NCBI RefSeq assembly: GCF_964340395.1
Contig: NC_135555.1
Span: 22,098,725-22,162,724, forward strand
DNA: 64,000 nucleotides
Source: Glandiceps talaboti
Lineage: Eukaryota; Hemichordata; Enteropneusta; Spengelidae
Reading direction: 5' to 3'
Position numbers and translations under genes: made by a program. The notes below the pieces were generated by a model that was given only the letters and a program-made list of their open reading frames with translations, searched no databases and had not been told where the DNA came from. Positions 42,901-51,650 of the stretch are shown one piece after another; the stretch's first letter is position 1; the number at the start of each line of letters is the position of its first letter.

Positions 42901-45900
42901 TGATCTTAATAGTTCATTTAACAGCTTGGGCAAGCTTTTCTGCAAAGAGCTGTAATATGTGGTATGTAGAGAGTGAAAGTCCCCACACTTCTGAAACTGT
43001 GTACTGCAATGTATGTTATGTAGATTATTTCAACTTACTTGAAATGTAACCAGATCTGAGTCTGTCATAGTCTTTGAAGAACTCAGTCACACAAGCTCGT
43101 CTGGAGAGAATCTTAGTTCGGATCTGATCCTCCAACACATTGATAGATCTTTCAGGCATCTTGAATGATGTCCAGTTGTGCCCTTGTGGTCAGATTCACG
43201 TCAACGGTTTTCCCTTTTTATTCTAGTAAACATAAACAGAATAAATACATTGATAGTTCTTTCAGGCATCATGAACGATGTTCCATTGTTTTCCCTTTTA
43301 TTCAAGTAAACATAAACATAAACGAATAAGTATTTGGAAATAGCTCATTAGGTGATGAATTATAAATATGCACAAATTTTTACAATAAAATTGAATAATA
43401 TTATGAAATAAACTGTTGATCTTTCTGTATTACATTCAGCTCAGAACAAACAAAATATTAAATGGCTATCATAAAGCTGAACATCGTTGAGATTTGAGAC
43501 TGTTTTTAGTATGTTTTCCACTAGTAGTTTTTATCACTTTTGTAGTGTTTCAGTGCCTATGGACTTTTAGGATATATGGCGCTTTACAAGTGATATTATT
43601 ATTATTGTTATTATTATTATTATAGATTAGTAATTATGCAACAATTTTAGTAAAAAAAAATATCTGTGAAAAATAAATATCAAATAGACAGGTAAGGCCG
43701 CATATACATATGTTTGCAAGAGAGTTCATTATCTGTGCAGTTGTCACAAAAAAACACAGGTAAATATCTTAGACTGTCTACAGATGACGTCCTAAAATGG
43801 GGCTGTAAATATTACAATGTTTATATTCATGCCATATTAGAATACTATTCTATCAACACACCCATTTACTGTCAAAATTTAAACATAATGTCCCTCTTTC
43901 TTGAACTTGAGTCAACCATAGAAATTGTGGTTGTATTCAAAACTGACAAGATAAACTTCACAACTGTCAACACATTATTGTAATCTGGATGTGAGAGTGT
44001 AAAGATTGCCAAACTGAAATGTTGACTAAAATAACACATAGCCGGTCCTCGATCTTCATAATAGCAATTGCTCAGCAACAACTCCAATTTGTAAACATGG
44101 CTGCCAATGCATTATAACATTACAAGAAACCCTACAGTAGGCTACACTTAATCTTGATAACGTAGACATTATCGAATGTTTGTCCACGTTATTTGTCGTT
44201 CTACTCAGTGGATATTGCTTTTCGTAAGCGCACTTGGAAGAAGAGCATGAAAGAAATGACAAAACGACAAATTTGTCCAAAAATCGTACCTGTTATCACC
44301 TGCGATCTCCCGTGTGTGGAGACTAGTGCTTAGCAATACCCTCTATCGACGGGAAATCAACTGTTTAATACATTTAATACATTTAATACATTTAATACAT
44401 TCTAGAGTTGCACGAAATACATTCTATTTCTCGGCGATCGTCCGGGTAGCTTGCATTTAATACATTTAATACATTTAATGCATTTAATACATTCTAGAGT
44501 TGCACGAAATCCATTCTATTTCTCGGCTATGGTCCATGTAGCTTGCATTTAATACATTTAATACATTTAATACATTTAATACATTCTAGAGTTGCACGAA
44601 ATACATTCTATTTCTCGGCGATGGTCCGGGTAGCTTGCATTTAATACATTTAATACATTTAATACATTTAATACATTCTAGAGTTGCACGAAATACATTC
44701 TATTTCTCGGCAATGGTCCATGTAGCTTGCATTTAATACATTTAATACATTTAATACATTCTAGAGTTGCACGAAATACATTCTATTTCTCGGCGATGGT
44801 CCGGGTAGCTTGCATTTAATACATTTAATACATTTAATACATTTAATGCATTTAATACATTCTAGAGTTGCACGAAATACATTCTATTCCTCGGCGATGG
44901 TCCGGGTAGCTTGCATTTAATACATTTAATACATTCTAGAGTTGCACGAAATACATTCTATTTGTCGGCGATGGTCCAGGTAGCTTGCATTTAATACATT
45001 CAATCAATTTAATGCATTTAAATGTATTAAATGCAAGGTCCCGTACCGTCTCCCGATACTAGAATGTATTTCATGCAACTCTAGAATGTATTAAATGTAT
45101 TAAATGCAAGGTCCCATACTGCCTCCCGATACTAGAATGTATTAAATGTATTAAATGTATTAAATGCAAGGTCCCGTACCATCTCCCGATACTAGAATGT
45201 ATTTCGTGCAACTCTAGAATGTATTAAATGTATTAAATGCAAGGTCCCGTATCGTCTCCCGATACTAGAATGTATTTCGTGCAACTCTAGAATGTATTAA
45301 ATGTATTAAATGCAAGGTCCCGTACCGCCTCCCGATACTAGAATGTATTAAATGTATTAAATGTATTAAATGCAAGGTCCCGTATCGTCTCCCGATACTA
45401 GAATGTATTTTGTACAACTCTAGAATGTATTAAATGTATTAAATGCAAGGTCCCGTACCGCCTCCCGATACTAGAATGTATTAAATGTATTAAATGCAAG
45501 GACCCGTACCGTCTCCCTTTACTAGAATATATTTCGTGCAACTCTAATTTGTCGGCGATGGTCCGGGTAGCTTGCATTTAGTACATTTAATACATTTAAT
45601 GCATTTCATACATTCTAGAGGTGCACGAAATACATTCTATTTCTCGACGATGGTCCGGGTAGCTTGCATTTAATACATTTAATACATTTAATACATTTAA
45701 TACATTCTAGAGTTGCATGAAATACATTCTATTTCTCGACGATGGTCCGGGTAGCTTGCATTTAATACATTTAATACATTTAATACATTTAATACATGAT
45801 ATGATATGATATGATATGATATGTGTTTTATTGTCATATATATACTGATACATATATAATGAAATGTGCATTGATTTTGCGTGTAATGAAAAATTTACAA

Positions 45901-48900
45901 AAACAATATTCTGTAGAGGACTCCTAACACGAAATTGATGCGTCAATAGAGAACTTAAATTGATTCATTAAGAGTGCGGACTGCAGTTGGGTAAAAGCTA
46001 AACAATGTGCGATTAGAACCTGATTTGATCGAACGGTACCGCTCGCCTGAGCGCATAAGTTGGAATAAATTACGTGCTGGATGGAAATCGTCTTTTACAA
46101 TTGACTGAGCTCTTTTCTTTACTTGAGCGTTGTACAACTCATTAAGAAAAGGAAGTTGACATCCAATGATGCTACTGGCAGTGTTAACGATTCGATTGAG
46201 ACGTTTCCGGTCATCAACTGTGGCATTGCCCCACCAAACGATGATTGACAGTGTCAGGACACTCTCAATCACCACTCGGTAGAACTTAATCAACAGTCCC
46301 TGGCTGACACGGAAACTTCTCAATCGTCTTAAGAAGAACAGTCTTTTCTGTGCTTTCTTCACAATATGATCAGTATTGATTTCCCATTTCAGATCGGCTG
46401 AGAGGTAAACACCGAGAAACTTAAAATACTGCACTATTTCAACCTCTGAGTTGTTGATGACTAGAGGAACAATATCAGATGGATTCCTTCGAAAGTCCAC
46501 AATAATCTCTTTGGTCTTTTTGACATTCAGTTCAAGATTGTTTTCAGAGCACCATGTTATGATAGAGTTCACTTCATTACGATATGATGTTTCATCGTTT
46601 TTGATTAATCCGCCCACGGTGGTGTCATCAGCAAATTTGATGATAAAATTATTATCAGACACAGTAACGCAATCATGGGTAAATAATGAGTATAACATTG
46701 GCGACAAATTACAACCTTGAGGTGTACCAGTATTAAGAACTAGAGATTTCGAATAATTATTTCCAATTTTAACAACTTGTGATCGATCTAATAAAAAATG
46801 TAACACCCATTTACATATACTAGCAGTAAGTCCCAGCGATATTAGTTTGTCATATAATCTAAAGGGTGAAATTGTATTGAAAGCTGAGCTGTAATCGATG
46901 AATAAAAGTCTGGAATAGTTAGGTATTTTCTGGTCAAGGAAGCTCGTTACATTGAATAATGCTAATGAAATTGCATCCTCAACTGATCTGTTCTTTCTAT
47001 AAGCAAATTGGTATGGATCAAGAGACGGTGGGAGTTTAGATCTAATGTACTGACTTACTAGAGTCTCTAAACATTTCATAACTATCGATGTTAACGCAAC
47101 TGGACGGTAGTCGTTCAAACATGTAACCGGTGAACGCTTTGGCACAGGAATGATGATCGCTTTCTTTAATATATTTGGGACATAACAGATCTTTAAGGAC
47201 CAATTGAATATGGCACAAATAATTTCACACAGTTCATCCCTGCATGATCGCAAAAGACGGGGACTAATTCCATCAGGGCCTGGCGCCTTCTTCACTTTCA
47301 GTTTGGATAGAACGCGGTGAGTGTCTTCATGCGATACCTCAAACATACATTCTAGAGTTGCACGAAATGCATTCTATTTCTTGATGATGGTCCGGTTAGC
47401 TTGCATTTAATACATTTAATACATTTAATGCATTTAATGCATTTAATACATTCTAGAGTTGCACGAAATGCATTCTATTTCTTGGCGATGGTCCGGTTAG
47501 CTTGCATTTAATACATTTAATACATTTAATGCATTTAATGCATTTAATACATTCTAGAGTTGCACGAAATACATTCTATTTCTCGACGATGGTCCGGGTA
47601 GCTTGCATTTAATACATTTAATACATTTAATGCATTTAATGCATTTAATACATTCTAGAGTTGCACAAAATACATTCTTTTTCTCGGCGATGGTACGGGT
47701 AGCTTGCATTTAATACATTTAATACATTCTAGAGTTGCACGAAATACATTCTATTTCTCGGCGATGGTCCGGGTAGCTTGCATTTAATACATTTAATACA
47801 TTTAATACATTTAATGCATTTAATACATTCTAGAGTTGCACGAAATACATTCTATTCCTCGGCGATCGTCCGGGTAGCTTGCATTTAATACATTTAATAC
47901 ATTTAATGCATTTAATACATTCTAGAGTTGCACGAAATACATTCTTTTTCTCGACGATAGTCCGGGTAGCTTGCATTTAATACATTTAATACATTTAATA
48001 CATTTAATGCATTTAATACATTCTAGAGTTGCACGAAATACATTCTATTTCTCGGCGATGGTCCGGGTAGCTTGCATTTAGTACATTTAATACATTTAAC
48101 GCATTTAATACATTCTAGAGTTGCACGAAATACATTCTATTTCTCGGCGATGGTCCGGGTAGCTTGCATTTAATACATTTAATACATTTAATACATTTAA
48201 TACATTTAATACATTCTAGAGTTGCACGAAATACTTTCTATTTCTTGATGATGGTCCGGGTAGCTTGCATTTAATACATTTAATACATTTAATGCATTTA
48301 ATACATTCTAGAGTTGCACGAAATGCATTCTATTTCTTGGCGATGGTCCGGTTAGCTTGCATTTAATACATTTAATACATTTAATGCATTTAATGCATTT
48401 AATACATTCTAGAGTTGCACGAAATACATTCTATTTCTCGACGAAGGTCCGGGTAGCTTGCATTTAATACATTTAATACATTTAATGCATTTAATACATT
48501 CTAGAGTTGCACGAAATGCATTCTATTTCTTGATGATGGTCCGGTTAGCTTGCATTTAATACATTTAATACATTTAATGCATTTAATGCATTTAATACAT
48601 TCTAGAGTTGCACGAAATACTTTCTATTTCTCGACGATGGTCCGGGTAGCTTGCATTTAATACATTTAATACATTTAATGCATTTAATACATTCTAGAGT
48701 TGCACGAAATGCATTCTATTTCTTGGCGATGGTCCGGTTAGCTTGCATTTAATACATTTAATACATTTAATGCATTTAATGCATTTAATACATTCTAGAG
48801 TTGCACGAAATACATTCTATTTCTCGACGAAGGTCCGGGTAGCTTGCATTTAATACATTTAAAACATTTAATACATTTAATGCATTTAATGCATTTAATA

Positions 48901-51564
48901 CATTCTAGAGTTGCACGAAATACATTCTTTTTGTCGGCGATGGTACGGGTAGCTTGCATTTAATACATTTAATACATTCTAGAGTTGCACAAAATACATT
49001 CTATTTCTCGGCGATGGTCCGGGTAGCTTGCATTTAATACATTTAATACATTTAATGCATTTAATACATTCTAGAGTTGCACGAAATACATTCTATTCCT
49101 CGGCGATGGTCCGGGTAGCTTGCATTTAATACATTTAATATATTTAATGCATTTAATACATTCTAGAGTTGCACGAAATACATTCTTTTTCTCGGTGATG
49201 GTCCGGGTAGCTTGCATTTAATGATTTCTAACTTCTCTTTAAAAAATGTAAAATGTGCATGAGTTATATGTAAAAAATGTATTTCGTGCAAAATATCTGA
49301 CTTCTGGCCATGGATGTTTTAATTAGCCGATAGCACATTTTCCATAGTTTGTATCTATCTTAATTAGCCAATATCACATTTTCCACAGTTTGTCTATCTT
49401 AGTTAGCCGATAGCACATTTTCCACAGTTTGTCTATCTTAGTTAGCCGATAGCACATTTTCCACAGTTTGTCTATCTTGGTTAGCCAATAGCACATTTTC
49501 CAAAGTAATATATGTGATTGTTATCAACTAGAACAGTATACATAGTTCTGATAATATCAATATATTATTACAACAGTTTCCAATTATGGGTTGTCAGTGG
49601 TCGAGTGGTTAGCTCATACGCTTCTTACCCCTACAGTCTGGGTTCGAACCCGCCAGGTGTTGGCTGGGTAAAATTAAAATTTAACCATGTCTGTATGTAA
49701 GAAGGGTGATGCTCAGTTTGACCCTGCCAAACAATGCAGGTTTTCCCCGGGTACTTCGGTTTCCTCCTGCTTTTCAATACTAGGGCATTAGGACGCTAAT
49801 CCGTGGTAACCATTCAACAAATTTCTTTATTTAATTGGATGAATAATGATTCTTCTTATTATCGTTATTATTCGCTATAATACCATGAGATAAAATACCT
49901 TGAAGCAGCAGCTATTTGAATCCCTTTAGCCTGGATTAGTTGCAGGATAGACTTCACATCTTGGTATAAAATCATTTCATCTTTCCTTCTATCAAACACT
50001 CTACCATTACTGGAATGGAAATGAAAACATATCTGGATTAAAAAATAGAGTACACAATATTATGTCAAGTAAAGAGCGCCCTCTATGGCATATTTGTCAA
50101 GTCATGTTTATTGACTTTTCTGGAGTCAAGATGGTTGGTTGGTTAGTGTGGCCAGCTGAGATTCTGCAAACTTGTCAGTTGAGCCATTTCACGAGCATTT
50201 AATTCAGTATGACTACAGCCCTTGGACAAGATGTAGACCAAGATTGTTTACAAGTTAACCCAAATGTATAAGTGGGGACCTGGTAGGATAATGGTTGCAA
50301 TGTGAAGGACTCAATCCTTTACAGTACCACACAGTATCTTGCATCTTATTTTCACAACTTTGAAGATGAAATTTGTGTGTTTAAGGTGAAATCAATACTT
50401 GAACTCAAAAAGATAAATCACATACATTTTGGAAATAGTGTACTGGGCAATATGATACTCCCTAAAATTGTACATGGCTAATGAATCATTTGACCTTAGA
50501 ATGTGTGCAAATTTTACACAACTTTTTTAACAGTGACTAGATAAAACCTAGTCCCCTGACATTATATTTTGAAAATATATTATAAAAAATTAATCTAAAC
50601 ATATATTGTATATTTGTATTGCTGGTATGTATGTTTTTGTATAGCTCATAAGATTTCACAATAATGATTGATGCCCCTGATGTGTGTGAGTGCATGCATG
50701 CATGCATGCATGCATGTATGTATGTATGTATGTATGTATGTATGTATGTATGTATGTATGTATGTATGTATGTGGAGGGAGGGCATATGAAAAAAACAAG
50801 TACTCTCAGGGAGGGGGTCAACAATTTTTCCCATTATTTCCTGGGGGGGGGGGATGGAAAATCTTCCCCTTGGAAGTAAATCTGGACACTTCCTTACAGG
50901 TAGTAACATGGATAACATGGATCTGTATGGATTAGACTTGTATACATACCTTGCCTTTGTAAATGGTGGGGAATAATGGGTATCCACCCAGAATGGCCAT
51001 AGTGTATAATCTGAAATAAACAAATTAATTTAACAGCTTTGTTTTAAGGTCACCAAAGTAGACACTGAGGGGGTAAAAAGTATATCTGGAATTGTATTTA
51101 ATGTATTATCACCCTTTTAAAGGAAAAATCAAGTCAGACAATACACTGAAAATTCCCATTATTTGGTGTAAACCTGTGCAGCTATTAATACTAGAAAGTG
51201 TCCTATAAACTTGTATCACTATCAACTTACATAATGATTTGGGAGATAAACTAGCACTTCAGTAACTTACTCAACTTTGAAATATTGCAAACAGCATTAC
51301 TGCACTTGATATGTATATGTATTCATACATTTTGGGCATCTGGTGATGAAATCACATGATTTATCCAAATCTTTTTGCATTTGTATAATATACTTTAAAG
51401 GGAAGAAATGAACCTGACTTAACTTTTCCTTTGCATTGTACTAGTAAGTGTGGTACCCTATTACCAGTCACTATGGGCTAATAATAAAGTCAACCACGTA
51501 CAAGGATGAAGGATGTTTCAAAACAAACGAAAATATTCTGCAAATTGCAATGACTCAAAGAAAG

Positions 51565-51650
<86 letters not shown>

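Larger units (their letters stand above)
44362..49225. repeat. Satellite C, unit 3, interrupted by a LINE
   Basis: About 3.3 kb of satellite plus a 1.55-kb LINE at 45798-47345. It includes an inverted subarray at about 45010-45548, shorter than that of unit 2. Confidence 0.95.
35955..49316. repeat. Segmental tandem duplication, unit 3
   Basis: 13.4-kb unit, closest to unit 2. Unit-specific changes: a roughly 119-bp deletion near 40213, and a 1.55-kb LINE inserted in satellite C (45798-47345). Confidence 0.95.
49317..50666. repeat. Segmental tandem duplication, unit 4 (A block only)
   Basis: 1.35-kb partial unit holding only minisatellite A, SINE, MDP1 exon 3 and about 600 bp beyond. Identity to the other units stops at ataatg (50666). 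The other units continue with cacacatgtgg and minisatellite B; here a TGCA/TGTA microsatellite follows instead. Several variants (for example ttaccccta in the SINE and gacattatattttg) are shared with unit 1 only. Confidence 0.93.
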
